Part shown: piece by piece, positions 48,501 to 59,860 of the stretch
How positions within the stretch are numbered: position 1 is the stretch's first letter
Layout: the number at the start of each line of letters is the position of its first letter
Assembly (NCBI GenBank): GCA_963969365.1
Contig: OZ017748.1
Span: forward strand, 2,170,001 to 2,234,000
DNA: 64,000 nucleotides
Direction of reading: 5' to 3'
Source: Asterochloris sp. CNOR1
Taxonomy: Eukaryota > Chlorophyta > Trebouxiophyceae > Trebouxiales > Trebouxiaceae
Program-made: the position numbers and the translations under genes
The notes under the pieces: model-generated
Told to the model about the DNA's origin: nothing
Seen by the model: only the letters and a program-made list of their open reading frames with translations
The model's database searches: none

Positions 48501-49890
48501 TCATCAATGCCAGGCACCAGGCTGTCTGGGGAGGCAGACAATAGCAAAGACAGCAACTGGCCAGCCAGAGCAGGGCAGCTGTTTTAGCACAGGGCATGTA
48601 GCAGCCCACCTGTCCGATTGTGCAACTGTGGTCCCCTCAATGAGATGGTCACAGTGAATGGTGGTGGGCACAGCTGTCTGAGGCAGCCCAGATGAGATGA
48701 ACTGCAGCACTGCCATTTGGGCAGTGGCGTCTTGCATGGCCACACGATCTGCAAAGCACAGATGCACAAAGAGTGGGTTCCTATCATATGTCAGGCCACA
48801 CACAGAGGAGGTCTTTGACAGCTTCAAGGGCACCGGGCCCAAGCCGCTGACTCCAAGCATTCCTGTGGTGCTCTTCAGCTCCAAGGTGTGCAGGCGCTCA
48901 GCATCAATGCCACGCATTGCAGGCACGGAACATCTTCCTGTGGCTGCCTCACTGCCTGCCTGCATGCTGCGCAGGCTTCAGGAGGCCAAAGCCGGTGCTG
49001 CAACTGGCACAATGCTTCAGTGTGCATGCGCTGTGAGCTTGGTTGAAGGACATCTAGCCTTGGGCGCATTGCAGATCTTCTCTGACCCCAGGCAAGCGGC
49101 AGTGTGATCGACATGGACAGCAGGGCGGACCTGGCCTCAGCCTCAGGTAGCTGACGCCTCTCCTGATGTCCTGGCCCTGGGGGTCATCCAGGTGCCCATA
49201 CACCACCTGAGCCAGGATAGACGCCACTTAGTTGGGCTGCAGGTGCGCACTTGCGACTGCCAGCAGGCCAGGGATGGGATGCAAGTGGTGGTATGTGATC
49301 AGCAGGGCAGGCAGGTGCACTGATGTGCAGGCACCGCTGTAGTGCAGGCTGCTGGGGGGAGCCCACCTTTTCAGCCAGAGTGAGCGGCCTGTTCAGTCGC
49401 TTCCTGACAACCTGCGCAGAAACGACAGGGGGCCTCAGAACACTTGCGTGAGGCACAATGAGTGACCAGCAGCCCTAGGCTGCCTAGATCATGGACTGCA
49501 GTCACAGGCCTGCACAGCAGATCCCCACGGATGCACCAGTCACCTTCAGGCGGTCCTCCATGGCACCATATCTCTCGTTGAGACTTCCATACTTTTTGAT
49601 GTCCTCCACTGCGCTCATTGGGGCCTGAAGCGCAACCATGACACGCCCTCTTGGGGGCAGGGACAGCAAGGGGTCACCCCCTGTGCAAACAGGGGTGCAC
49701 CCCTGCAATTGCCACCTATGGCCGGGAAGTAGCAGCGCCTCACCAGCTTCAGATGCAGGGCATCAGCAGGCAAGCACAAGACATCACGCCATGCGTGCAA
49801 AGCCCTTACCTTCTCTGCTGAGGTGATGCTTGCCATGCCTCGGAGAGCTCCTGCATGCTGCCCACTCACGAAGGCCCGGTGAACCTGCAT
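42586..49890 (-). CDS. ACO: mitochondrial aconitate hydratase (aconitase, ACO2 type)
   Basis: About 17 exons. The start exon ([23 protein letters not shown] at 49890) reads as a mitochondrial presequence. Then come [20 protein letters not shown] (~49600), [34 protein letters not shown] (~49170), CDHLIEG (~48640), [18 protein letters not shown] (~48130), [14 protein letters not shown] (~47840) and [20 protein letters not shown] (~47320). [20 protein letters not shown] (~46980) and the three cluster cysteines [14 protein letters not shown] (~45940) and ACGPCIGQW (~45450) follow. Next are [20 protein letters not shown] (~43940), [20 protein letters not shown] (~43420), [15 protein letters not shown] (~43040) and a C-terminus ending [12 protein letters not shown]. 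All Fe-S and substrate-binding motifs are intact. It converts citrate to isocitrate in the TCA cycle. The sequence is of the animal/fungal mitochondrial type, not the IRP1-like type of land plants. Confidence 0.95.
42775..42975 (-). other. GC-AG last intron of aconitase
   Basis: The exon ends SDYDK with ...GACAAG and the intron begins GCAAGT at 42975. The next exon begins at 42774 after ctgcag in phase 0 and resumes the family sequence. No GT donor in the right phase is nearby. Confidence 0.85.
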
Positions 49891-50246
49891 CGGGCAACAT
49901 CGTTCAGAGCAGTGCGTCAGAAGCAGGTCAGCCATCGAAAAAGTCTGCCCAGCGCCCCTACGCTGGCAAGCGCCCTCCTGGCCGCCCGTGAGCAATGCAT
50001 GATTGGCTTCTGCGTGTGAAACGCCTCCACACTGGGAATAATGTGCAAACCGTTTACAGAAAGTCAAGTTGGCCACTGACCAAAATCTGGGCTCTGCCAC
50101 CAATCGTGCTTTGGCCTGCTGTGTGCTCGTGACCATCAGGTGCATTAGCTGGCCGTAGCCGTTCTGACTTGGGCTCCTGCCAAGGGCCCAGCACTATGCT
50201 GAGGAGAGGAGTGAGAGATGGCCTGCTCAGATCCTCACTCCTCCAC
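49891..50246. promoter_or_regulatory. aconitase/NDUFA9 divergent promoter
   Basis: 356 bp between the start codons of two nuclear genes for mitochondrial respiration. I see no TATA box or obvious repeated operator. Bidirectional use is inferred from the spacing. Confidence 0.5.
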
Positions 50247-53200
50247 ATGACAACTCAGAATGGTAAGATGGGGCAATGTTGCCCCAGGTCATTTTGCATC
50301 CTGTGGCCATAGCAATCTGCCTCAGACATCTGGGCACACTGCACGCGTGCAGTTGCTGGCATCGAGGTTTGCGGCTGCAGCCTCAATGCCAGAAGCAGCG
50401 CTGCTTTGCTCAGCAGCAGCAGAGGCTATGCATCCAACATCGAAGGCCTCACCCTCATCAACAAAGGCTTGAAGCAGGGGCCTGGAGGGCGCTCGTCAGT
50501 GAGAGGAGTCTCCAGCTTTATATACTGCTCACGTTGCACCAAAATGCATTTGTTGCTGAGCAGCCATCGACCAGCGACGGTGTTGTCTTCCAACCAGCAC
50601 CTGCTGTCATGCAGCCAGCAGCCCAAGCGCTGTGCCCTTTGCCCGCAGATTAGCGGCATCACTGCAACAGTGTTTGGCGGCACTGGCTTCCTGGGACGGT
50701 ATATCATCAACGCCCTGGCCAAGGCTGGCTCGCAAGTCGTTGTCCCCTACAGATGCGATGATCTGGACATGCAGCACCTCAGAGCCATGGGGGACCTGGG
50801 GCAGGTGGGGGCCTGCCTGTCTGCAGCAGTATGCTGAGTCAGCAGCAAACAGCTGCTCAGCCACATGTGGCCGCAGCAAGACACCTGGCCCTGTTTCTGG
50901 TAGCTCAGCAGCAAGGCCAGGAGGTGCTGTGCCATTGAAGCACGCACCTGGCATGGTATTGCAAGGGCCAGGCCTCTGTCTGGCGTGCACGGTTCCTGGC
51001 CTGGGCTGCCGCTAGTGCAGGCATGGTCTGTGCCTGCAGGCTGCCCTGTGAAGTCCTGGCGCCAACTTGTGCTTTACAGATCTCCTGTCATTGCAGGTTG
51101 GTGCTGGCTGCTGGCTCTTGTTTTGGGCCTTGGGCACAGGCGCACCCTGCGGGCTGCTGACTGCTGAGTCTGTGGCGTGCTAGCATGCTGTTGCTCACTG
51201 CTGCTCCCTGTGTGCCACCGCCGTGCAGATCATTCAGCGCCATGACTTCTGACGTGCTGCAGCCAGCAGTAGGACTCCTTTGGCGCCCATAGCTGCAGCA
51301 GACCAAGCCTGCACATCAAGTCTATCCCATCTTCCTGCAGATCATCCAGTACCGCGACTTTGACTCGCGCAACGACGACCAGATACGGGACGCCATCAAG
51401 CGCAGCAACCTGGTCATCAATCTGATAGGCATTGACAAGGAGACCATGAACTGGAGCTTTGAGGAGACCCACATCGATGTGGCCCAGCGCATTGCCAAGG
51501 CAGCCTCCGAGAATGACATGCTGGAGCGGTACTGGCATGTCAGCTGCCTTGGGGCCAAGGAGGACGCCACCTCGCGGCGTCTGAGGACCAAGGTGGGCAC
51601 TGGGGGAGCACATGGAAGTAGCCGGTCAATCTGGCGACCAAGGGCCAGCCTGGCATGCAGGAGTATTGTGGAGGGGCCATTGTAGTAGTGTCTGTTTACA
51701 GCTCTCCAAGTTGACTCCAAAGGTTGGCTGCATTTGATTGGTCAGCTAAGAGGCTGAGGCCTCAGGACCTACGAGGGCACACAGGTCATGCATGGTGCTT
51801 GAGTCTTCAGCATCGATGCAAGCAGCTGCGGGCAATGTTGCCTGGGAGCTTGAGAAGATTACAATGCCAGTGGACCTTCTGCCCTGCTGCAATTTGCTGC
51901 CCCAGCTGCTTTCAGACACCTTGATCTTGCTTCTGAAGGGCGACAAGGGGATACGCAGCCTGTTGCCCAAGGCCACTCAAATCTGCCGGCTGCGGCCTCT
52001 ACACCAGCACATCTCTGGGGGCTTGGGCCAGCAGCTCTGCTGTTTTCTGCAAAGTCCTGTGCCGCGCACCTGCTGAGCCCACTTCCCTGCCCTGCTGCAG
52101 TTTGAGGGCGCGAAGGCGGTACGCCGCCTCCTGCCCAAGGCAACCATCTTCAAACCGGCCCAAATGATCGGCGTGGAGGACCGCCTGTTCAACAACTATG
52201 CGCAGCTGGCCAAGAAGTTCCCCCTCATTCCCCTCATCGATGGTGGGCACAATCGCCTGCAGCCCGTTTGGGTGCGCGACGTGGCGGACGGCATGGTCAA
52301 CGCGCTGAAGGATGTGGATGCCCAGGGCAAGGATTACTATCTAGCAGGGCCCAACACTTTCACGTGAGCAGGGCTGGGGTTGCTCTCTCAGTGTGGAGGG
52401 GCTCAGACTTGCAGAGAAGGACTACTGCCTGGCCAAGCAAGCAAGCAGGCAGGCACACGCAAACAGCACGCTTGTTTGAGACCTATAGGCATGGACAAGG
52501 ACAGATGCTGGGCACATGCTAACCCGCTTCGTTGGGGGCGCAATCCCTCACTTGGCGACTTGCCCTGTTCAGTAGAGCAAGGAGCCAGCTTGTGTGCACA
52601 CAGGAATGTACCTGCATGGCCACAGCTCCTGGTGCAGCCAAGGTTTGGTAAGCAACTTCCTCGGCCAGCTGATGCCCCTGCCCTGCAGAACCAAGGAGCT
52701 GGTGGAGCTGACCTTTGAGACCATTCGGGAGAAGTACCATGGCGTGTACCTCCCCGCACCCATCGCACGAGCTCTGGCAGCGCCACGGGAGGTGCTCAAA
52801 AACAAGGTGCACAGCTGGGGCAGTTCCTGGGTGCTGCCATTTGGGCCCTGATGCTTTGTTCCGGCAGCCTGCTGCAGTCACTGCAGTGATGTCTGTCACT
52901 GCCCACTGGATACTGCCACTGCAAATTGCAGCCGTTGCTTCTTCAGTCAGTGCCCATCAACAATATTTGATTAGAAATATCTGCAGCTGCTGGGTGCTGC
53001 TGGGCTCAAGATGCTCCCATGCTGTTTGAGTGTGTGCTTGCTTTATCCTAGTCGCTCTCACGTATACAAGTGCAACCATGGTGCCGCGTGATGTCCCTGC
53101 AGCTCCCTGTACCTGTGAACTACCTCTTCACCCAGGACTACATTGATGAGTGCAAGCAGGACCACATGGTGCCTGCTGATGTGATGACATTCAAGGACCT

Positions 53201-53333
53201 CAATGTGGTCCCCCAGCCCATTTACAAAGGCGCTCCCATTGAGCATGTCCGCTACTTCCGTGTTGGTGGCTATGAGTTTGGCACCACTTCTGACGCAAGC
53301 TCCACTGGAGGAGCTGGTTTTGGTGGAGGCTGA
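50247..53333 (+). CDS. NDUFA9: NADH:ubiquinone oxidoreductase 39-kDa subunit (NDUFA9)
   Basis: Seven exons with consistent phases: 50247-50262, 50353-50498, 50649-50804, 51341-51592, 52101-52363, 52689-52806 and 53103-53333. Together they make 393 residues, the usual family length. A Ser/Ala/Arg-rich region ([18 protein letters not shown]) resembles a mitochondrial presequence. The Rossmann motif [20 protein letters not shown] follows, then [80 protein letters not shown] and a tail with [20 protein letters not shown]. The protein is an atypical short-chain dehydrogenase-like subunit of complex I that binds NADPH and stabilises the Q-module junction. The first exon is short; it is the only ATG I found in phase, and its assignment is less certain than the rest. 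Confidence 0.93.
51936..51990 (+). repeat. decayed copy of the start of NDUFA9 exon 5 inside intron 4
   Basis: The segment 51936-51990 resembles 52105-52159 at the beginning of exon 5: GGGCGACAAGGGGATACGC against GGGCGCGAAGGCGGTACGC, then CTGTTGCCCAAGGCCACTCA against CTCCTGCCCAAGGCAACCAT. The copy would read [11 protein letters not shown] where the exon reads [11 protein letters not shown]. It lies about 170 bp upstream of the real exon. Confidence 0.75.
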
Positions 53334-53385
53334 CATGCCCATTCAGCTGTTGAAGGCATGAAATTCAAAGCAGGCTTTGCAGTGG

Positions 53386-53390
53386 TGTAA
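53386..53390 (+). terminator. TGTAA polyadenylation motif of NDUFA9
   Basis: TGTAAAG about 53 nt after the NDUFA9 stop codon. Confidence 0.6.
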
Positions 53391-53514
53391 AGCTGGCCCC
53401 TTCAGTTCAGTTGTCTTACTCCATTTTTGTCAGACCCTGGGACCAGTCCAAGACCATGCCAGGGTTTTCAGCCTTCCGCACTATTCTTCGATCCAGTGAA
53501 TGTGTAGCAGCACG

Positions 53515-55129
53515 ATGAGCTGCAGAACCACAATGACTTGGCTGGCAGCCAGCATCTTGTTCTTTCAGCTGCTGTGTGCGCAGCACCAGGTGAGCTGCTG
53601 GTACCCTCCTAGTCAGAGAGTAGCCCATGCACGTACAATAGCTACCCACTAGCTGGGCTTGGACACAGCATGTGCCCTGGAACCCTGACAGGCCTGTAGC
53701 TTGCTCGAACATCACAGGAGAATGAAACGCCCTCCATGGCTGAGGAGACACCATCCGTGGCTGAGTATGTAGCTGATGGCTGGCTGCCAGGGCCTCCACC
53801 AGAGCTGCTGGGGATCTGGGTGAGTCTGCAACGCATCTTGCCTGGACAAGTTATGGGTAGTGCAGCTTGATGAAGCCGACTGAAACCCATCTGCGGCTGC
53901 AGGGCTCAACGACTTACTTGGATGCCTTCAAGGCAGACGGTGGGCTGTACAGTGAGCTGTACATGTGGCCACTGTGGTGCCTTGGAGACACATGCCAGTG
54001 CATCTGTTTTGCATAAGCATACTCATCCAGATGCTGCTCATGCTGACAAGGGGTTTGACAGTGCTGCAGGCACCTTCTGGACTCAGAGCATGCAGGTCAG
54101 CTCCTTCAGAGCATGTGCAGAAAAGATGTTGATGCGAAGGGAATCACAGAAAGCGGCCATGGCATGCAGGACCCATCCGTTGGAATCTCTGGCACTGTCC
54201 TTGCATACAAGTGAGCGGTCTGAGTGTCTGTAGGCTGCAGCAGCCACTGGCGCCATGCCAATGGCGGCATCCCTTGTTTGCGTGCTCTGCAGTGTCCTTT
54301 TCTTTGCATCAGCAGCATGCCAGCAGCATCGTAGCACAGAAACCCTTGGGTGCTGCAGGTGCACCCTCTCTGGGGAATTTGACGCTGCTGCAGTGGTCGA
54401 TGTCAAAGGCTTTGTTGGGACAGTGCAGAACACCTGCCCCATGTGCATCCATGGCCAAGTGAAGGATGGGCAGGTGTGGTCATCATGCATGCCGCAGCCT
54501 GCTCATCAAACCCACTACCTCTCTGACAAGTGTGTCCTTTGTTCATTTGGCAGTCTGCCCTCATGTCAGGCTGAGGTTCATCACAAGCCCTCAAATCAAT
54601 GAATGTGTGTCCTGCAGCTGACCCTCACCACCCTTCAGCAGCAGACCTGCCCCCTGACAGAGGCCCAGATGCAGAGCTCGGCTGAGACGATTGCACGCAA
54701 CAGCTTTCCAGGTGACAGCTCAGCTTGCATGTGCTTTTCCTTTCTCAATTTTGATCCGCCAGGGCCCTGAAAATGGCCCACACACACTGACATCTGCTCT
54801 GTGCAGGAACCGCCTTTGGAACCCTGCTGACAGCCGTCAATGGTGCTGAGCAATGTGCAAGCAGCCCCAACCTGATCGAGAACAGCGGGGCAATTGTCAA
54901 CAGCATTCTCATTGCCGCCCAGGCAGAGGGCTCTCCCTACAACTATGCTGAAGGCCCTGCTGCTGCTCTGAGTGAGCCTCAGGCCATGAGCGCTGAAGGG
55001 GCACCCGAAGAAGGCCCTGTGACTGTTGGCACAGCCTACAAACTGCCAAGCAGGGGTCAGTATGCATCCCGTTTAGTGGCAAGCCCTGAGGCTGCTCCCG
55101 CCTCTGCGCCCACCAGCACCAGCGGTTGA
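53515..55129 (+). CDS. secreted protein of unknown function
   Basis: Seven exons with matching phases: 53515-53589, 53718-53819, 53903-53951, 54031-54095, 54327-54458, 54618-54711 and 54807-55129, about 280 residues. The start (MSCRTTMTWLAASILFFQLL followed by CAQHQ) is a textbook signal peptide with a likely cut after LCA. An acidic segment (ENETPSMAEETPSVAEYVAD) follows, then GSTTYLDAFKADGG and a cysteine-bearing domain (LGCCRCTLSGEFDAAAVVD, NTCPMCIHGQ, QQQTCPLTEAQMQ, GAEQCASSPN) with seven cysteines. An Ala/Pro/Glu-rich tail closes the protein. There is no GPI-type hydrophobic tail. The layout recalls extracellular or cell-wall proteins, but I recognise no domain and do not assign one. Confidence 0.75.
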
Positions 55130-55425
55130 GTTCTTAGCAGTGTCTTCCATGCCAACAAGATCTCTGGCCCCCACACCACTGAGCAGACATGTTGCCTGTT
55201 CACTTCCTGGCCGATAGATTCTACTCAAAGTCCTTTGTGCATTGGGTGCTCAGCCTGGCAGAATCAAGCCTCTGCCACACCAGGCAGCTCATTTGAGCAT
55301 CGTGGTGAGAGTTGCCATGACGTTCTTTAGAAAAGCACTCACTTTTCACACTGTTCACATCCCAAGCAAGGGCGGGGGTCCAGCACTGGCATCAAGTTGC
55401 ATTGAAGACTCGTCAATGCTATAGT
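55130..55425. other. convergent 3' flank
   Basis: 296 bp between the 3' ends of the secreted-protein gene and RRP1. Nothing supported. Confidence 0.5.
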
Positions 55426-58400
55426 TCAGGCAGCACCCCTTTGCCGCCGCCTCTTGTTTCCTTGATTCCTTTTTGTTGACTTGGCTGCAGCCTGCTGCTG
55501 GGCCTGCATCTTCTGCATTGCCTCTACAGTTCCAGGTTTGAGGGCGCTTTTCTGCAGCAGCTGGCATACGGTGAGCATGCACCCTGAGTGGAGCACCTGA
55601 GTCACTCTTTGGGATGTTTGGGCAGGTGCAGTGGGTGCAAGCCCAAACAAGCAGATGCTGAGAGTGAAGCAGGCATGGCTCACCTTAGGCTGTGCATCAG
55701 GTGAAGTGACAGGCACCTCGACGGGCTGCATCTGCTTGCCAATGAGGTGGTGGCTGTTCCGGGAGAGCACAAAGTTGACCTTCTTGTGCTGCGGGGGTGT
55801 GGCAGCCGCACGCCTTGCCCTGAGGAAGGGCGGCGTGACCACACCTGGGGCCATGGCTGCCACACCTGTCGAAACGACCACGTTGGCAGCAGGGAGCGAT
55901 ATCCCATTTGCTGCCGCCACAGGACTGCCCTTCTGCAGGGGAGATGCCTGCAGCGCAGCTGCCTTGGCCTGCCGCCTCTGCTTCTTTGAGCATTGCCCTG
56001 GCCCAGCAGCCACCTCAGGTGCGGCTGCTGTCGCAGCAGCCGCCTCTGGTGCGGCAGCTGGCGCAATCAGCACCCGCTCCCGCTGCCCCTCCTTGAACTG
56101 CTTGACCTGCAAAGGGGCTGCCTCGCCGGCGCCGGCCAGGTGAGCCTTGACCCCAGATGTGGCTGGGCCCCCAGTTGCTTGCTGCACAGCCTGGACAGCC
56201 TCCCTGGCAAACCCATCTGCAAGGGCGCACGACAGGGGACGGCTGAGATGGTGATAAGGCTGGCACCGTCTGCAGGGCAGTGGCTCACAGGGGCCTGTCA
56301 GACAGGGCACAATGCTGGAAGGGGATGTGGGTGAGACAGCTATTGCCGGATGGACGCCACCAGTGCAACGCAGCACAGCTGCAGCTCGTGACCAGAAGAA
56401 AGCATCTAAGAGGAAACAAACCAGTTCCCCGTGAGGGAGCCCACCTCTGCGCAGCGTCACGCAGCGGGGCAGCCCCCTGTGTCTCCCAGGACCCCCGTCA
56501 AGGGCAGCCTGCAGTGGACCCAGGGCCCTCACCTGAGGCCTCGAGCTCCCCCGGGCCCACCTCTGCCTCGGCTTCAAGCTTGCGCTTGAGACCCTTCTGC
56601 CTGCTGCCAGCCTGCTTGACCTTGACCGCCTTTTGATGGGCAGGTACCTGGACCTGCGCAGCTGGGCTGCCATTGAGCAGCGGCACTTCTTGCTCAGCAT
56701 TGCCACCCTCTGGAAAGTGTTTGCTTCTCTGCTTTGCTGCATGCATCAGCTGCCTACTGGCTGCGTACAGGGCCTGCCTGTTCTTAGCAGGCACCAAAGC
56801 CTCGGCGCCTGCATGGCAAGAAGCAGACATGCTCCTTGGTACCTGCTGGAGCACTTTCAGCATGACCACATTCAGCACTACCACCCCATGCAGCACACAC
56901 TTGAGCAGCTCTGCTTTCTTTTGCCCTCAGATGTGGCTGCGTAACACCACACTGTACCCACACTGCATTTGCAATATGGCTTGCATGCCCAAACAAGTGC
57001 ACGGAACAGACAAGTGCAGGGATGCAGCGGCCTGCCTGCCAGCGGTCAACATGCCTGTGCATTGTGCTCAGTTGCATCACAGACAGGCAGAAGCTGCAAC
57101 AGCCTGCAGGTGGCTCACCCATCTGAAAGAGGTGGTCTGCCACCTTGTCAGGCTTCAGGTGCTTGAGCGGGTGGTGCTCTGAGGGGTGCCTGAGCTCCTC
57201 TGCGACCACCTGGATCGCCCCCTTGCTGCAGCACAGGTGCAACATGTCAGTGGCCAGGCACTGGGATGCCTTCAGATTGTATGCAGCACCCAGCACACAG
57301 CACCAGTACTTCCACCCTTGTGTAGGCAGCTGAGCATTTCTATTGCGCCAGCAGAATGCCGGCTATGCACAGCCTAAAGCTGATTTGTTGCCCAGACATC
57401 TGCTATGCACACCTGATGCGCTGCATGAAGGCCGGCCGCTGCGTCTGGGCCATGGCCTGGCACAGGGGCTCCAGCAGCTGCCGCAGAGCTTTGGAGGGGG
57501 CCCGCTCCCCTGCCTGGCACACCCCCACCAGTTCTGGCACCCACACATCAGCCAGGTGGTAGTTCAGCCCTGCAGCCGGGTTCTCGTCCGTGGCCAGGAG
57601 GATGTCGTGCTCCAGGAAGGCTGTGGTGTGCCTGATCTGCTTCAGGTTCCTGCAGCCGCAGAGCCGTCATTTTGCCTTGTGCTGACCCCTGAACATTGCT
57701 GCAGTGCACAGTACGGTGGCAGAAGCTGAGGCAGCAAAGCCTGCAGTGGCTCCAGCTCTAGGGCAGCCTGATTGTGTTTGTGCACCATGTATGCAGTGCT
57801 GGCGCGGGTGGCTGCGTGGGTGACCGAGGGCACTTGTCGCCCATGCTTTGTCAAGGATCTAGCAAGCAGGCAGAGCATCCAGCTCACCAGCTCATCTTCT
57901 GGAAATGTATGAACATGTGGCGCACCATCTTGCGCACGAGCATCATGAACTTGTCCAGCCTCAGTCTATCGATGCCAAACCACTCTCGTCGCATGGTGAG
58001 CAGGCAGGCGGCAAAATAGCGGTGCGCCATCTGCAGGTGCAGCCAGAGAGATAGGCAGAGCCGCAGCTTGGCTCCTCGTGTGGCTGGCAGCACTGTGCCG
58101 GTGCATGCAGAGCCACTGCTTCACCGTGTCTTCAGCCAAGATACATGGTGCTGTTGCACATTTGCAAGCGCAACATGGAAGGCAGGCCACATGCAACAAT
58201 TTGCCTCGCACCTCAGGCTGCAGCCTGTGCAGGATGCTGGCCAGCCGCTCAGCCAGGTCCTCCTGCAGCAGCGAGAGTACAGCTTGCAGACATAAGACAA
58301 GCAGGCTCAGCGCTGGAGAAGCGCAGTGCTGACCTTGCAAGGAGAAGCCAGAACGCTGAGAATGTGAAGCCTGATACAGCTTGTGAGACTCTGCAGGGTG

Positions 58401-58696
58401 CTGGCTTTGAAGGACCGTTGTACGCCGAGGCACCCAATAACAATCAACTCAGGATCAATTTGCCAGTGTTGCACCTGGAACCTGGCCTTGTCTGCATGCC
58501 AGAAGCAGTAGAAGACGCCCTTCCAAATCTTGAGCACGTCCTCTTCTGAAGCTCCACCCTGCCTGCTTAGCCACCTAGCCAGAGCTTCAAGGCCCTTCTC
58601 CCTTGTGGGGTTGTCCACGCTGCCCAGGGCCCTGGCCAGCTTGTTGTCGCCACCATCCAAACCCTGCTCAAGTGTAGGCCTCTCCAGGTGCACCAT
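55426..58696 (-). CDS. RRP1: ribosomal RNA processing protein 1 (RRP1 / Nop52 / NNP-1)
   Basis: About nine exons. The start exon (ATG 58696) encodes the Nop52 opening: NKLARALGSVDNPTREKGLE, WLSRQGG and EEDVLKIWKGVFYCFWHADK. Next is EDLAERLASILHRLQPE (~58240), then the signature REWFGIDRLRLDKFMMLVRK (~57940). DENPAAGLNYHLADVWVPEL (~57560) follows, with KGAIQVVAEELRHPSEHHPL (~57200). The C-terminal half is Lys/Ala/Gln-rich and disordered (KQRRQAKAAALQAS, 56010-55950) with the conserved KKVNFVLSRNSHHL near 55765. The last exon is basic (STKRNQGNKRRRQRGAA) and looks like a nucleolar localisation signal. The protein acts in the nucleolus in late processing of the pre-60S 27S rRNA. The upstream ATG is the only one before the first conserved block. 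Confidence 0.9.
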
Positions 58697-58907
58697 TTTT
58701 AGCCGCCTCCGTTCTTTTGGAGGGGCTGCGATCCTCAAGCTGCTGTGCTACTAGGCTTAGAGCAATTGAGTTCACTCTAGCCAGACAGGCTGCCTGTGTA
58801 CAGAGAAGCAAACATGCTGCTTGTTGGATATAAAAGTTGTCAGGCGGTATATGGACAACGTGACGATTGCGATATCAATGTGTGTACGCTTGCCACGGTC
58901 TTCTACG

Positions 58908-59215
58908 TACGGTCTCACTTGGGTTCCCATAAACTCGCCGCATTTCAGCACCTCAGCAACCCTAAAATCCCCGAAAAAGTGCTCAAGCCCAGCACCATGC
59001 TCATTTGGACTCCCATTGCACTTCTCAGCGCTGAAATCGTTGTTGATTCATCGGTCCTGCATGGGTGTCTACATGGGTAGGGCCCAGCTGAAGCAGCATA
59101 CAGGGCCGCTGCAGCTGGCGAGCTGCAGTGTGCTGTGGCACCTGTGGGAAAACCCAGTCACAGCCCGGCTGGTCCTGAACGCTCATGCATGATATGAGCA
59201 TTCTGTATGATACAA
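58908..59215 (+). repeat. left arm of a 308-bp inverted repeat
   Basis: Begins TACGGTCTCACTTGGG and ends GTATGATACAA. Its reverse complement recurs at 60971-61279 with about 11 differences, near 96% identity by eye. The arms bound a 2.37-kb unit. No clear target-site duplication flanks it. Confidence 0.9.
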
Positions 59216-59225
59216 TTCAGCTCGT

Positions 59226-59273
59226 GTGCAGATATCTGTGTCATGTGATGTGCAGATATCTGTGTCATGTGAT
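59226..59273 (+). repeat. two copies of a 24-bp tandem repeat
   Basis: Identical adjacent copies of GTGCAGATATCTGTGTCATG-TGAT at 59226-59249 and 59250-59273, just inside the left inverted-repeat arm. Confidence 0.9.
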
Positions 59274-59860
59274 GTGAAGATCAGCTCTGCGGCTTCCCAT
59301 GATGATGATGATGATTTAAATTTAAAGTCCGTAGCCTCAATGCACGGGCATAGGACTATGATCATTTCATCCTACCAATGAACTTTGCTGAAGGTGTAGG
59401 GGTACAAAAAGAAGCAGTACAGGCATATCAAGCAGGTCACTGTACTTGGCTGGTAAAGAGGGAGCCGGCGCTCATAGCAGGCCTTGGCACTGTGCTGGGC
59501 TTCATCACCACGTTGGACTGCTAGCTGAGGTTGCTGCCCGAAATGCAAACACCCTGGATCCTGTATGGCGCAGGGGGGGGCTCAGCCCCCCTGACTGGCT
59601 TGCCACGCCCTCTCAGCTCGTAGACTTCGCAGTCATGAGAGAGTTATGCTTGGGTATGACTGTGACCAGCAGTCTTCCCCTCGCAGGGCACCAGGCTCCA
59701 AGGCGGCACACCCCAAGCAACAACTCAGCATGGGGACATTAGGGGAAGACAATCATGTGATGAGTCTAGCGCATTGCTATGAAATTGGGGCTCTAATCAG
59801 CAGCTGGTGAGCTGGGGACACATCACGGCACATAGAGGGGTCACCCAGGGTGTCTGTTCC
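59274..59860. other. non-coding interior of the composite element
   Basis: Contains a (GAT)n tract with an AT-rich palindromic run (TTTAAATTTAAA) near 59300-59330 and a G/C hairpin (GGGGGGCTCAGCCCCCC, ~59574). Read on the minus strand, the (ATC)n run after TTTAAATTTAAA is a plausible 3' tail for the LINE fragment. Confidence 0.45.

Noticed and set aside
55426-56742. 438-codon single minus-strand frame
   Set aside because: It is not a separate gene. It reads through several RRP1 exons and the introns between them, where the exon frames happen to coincide.
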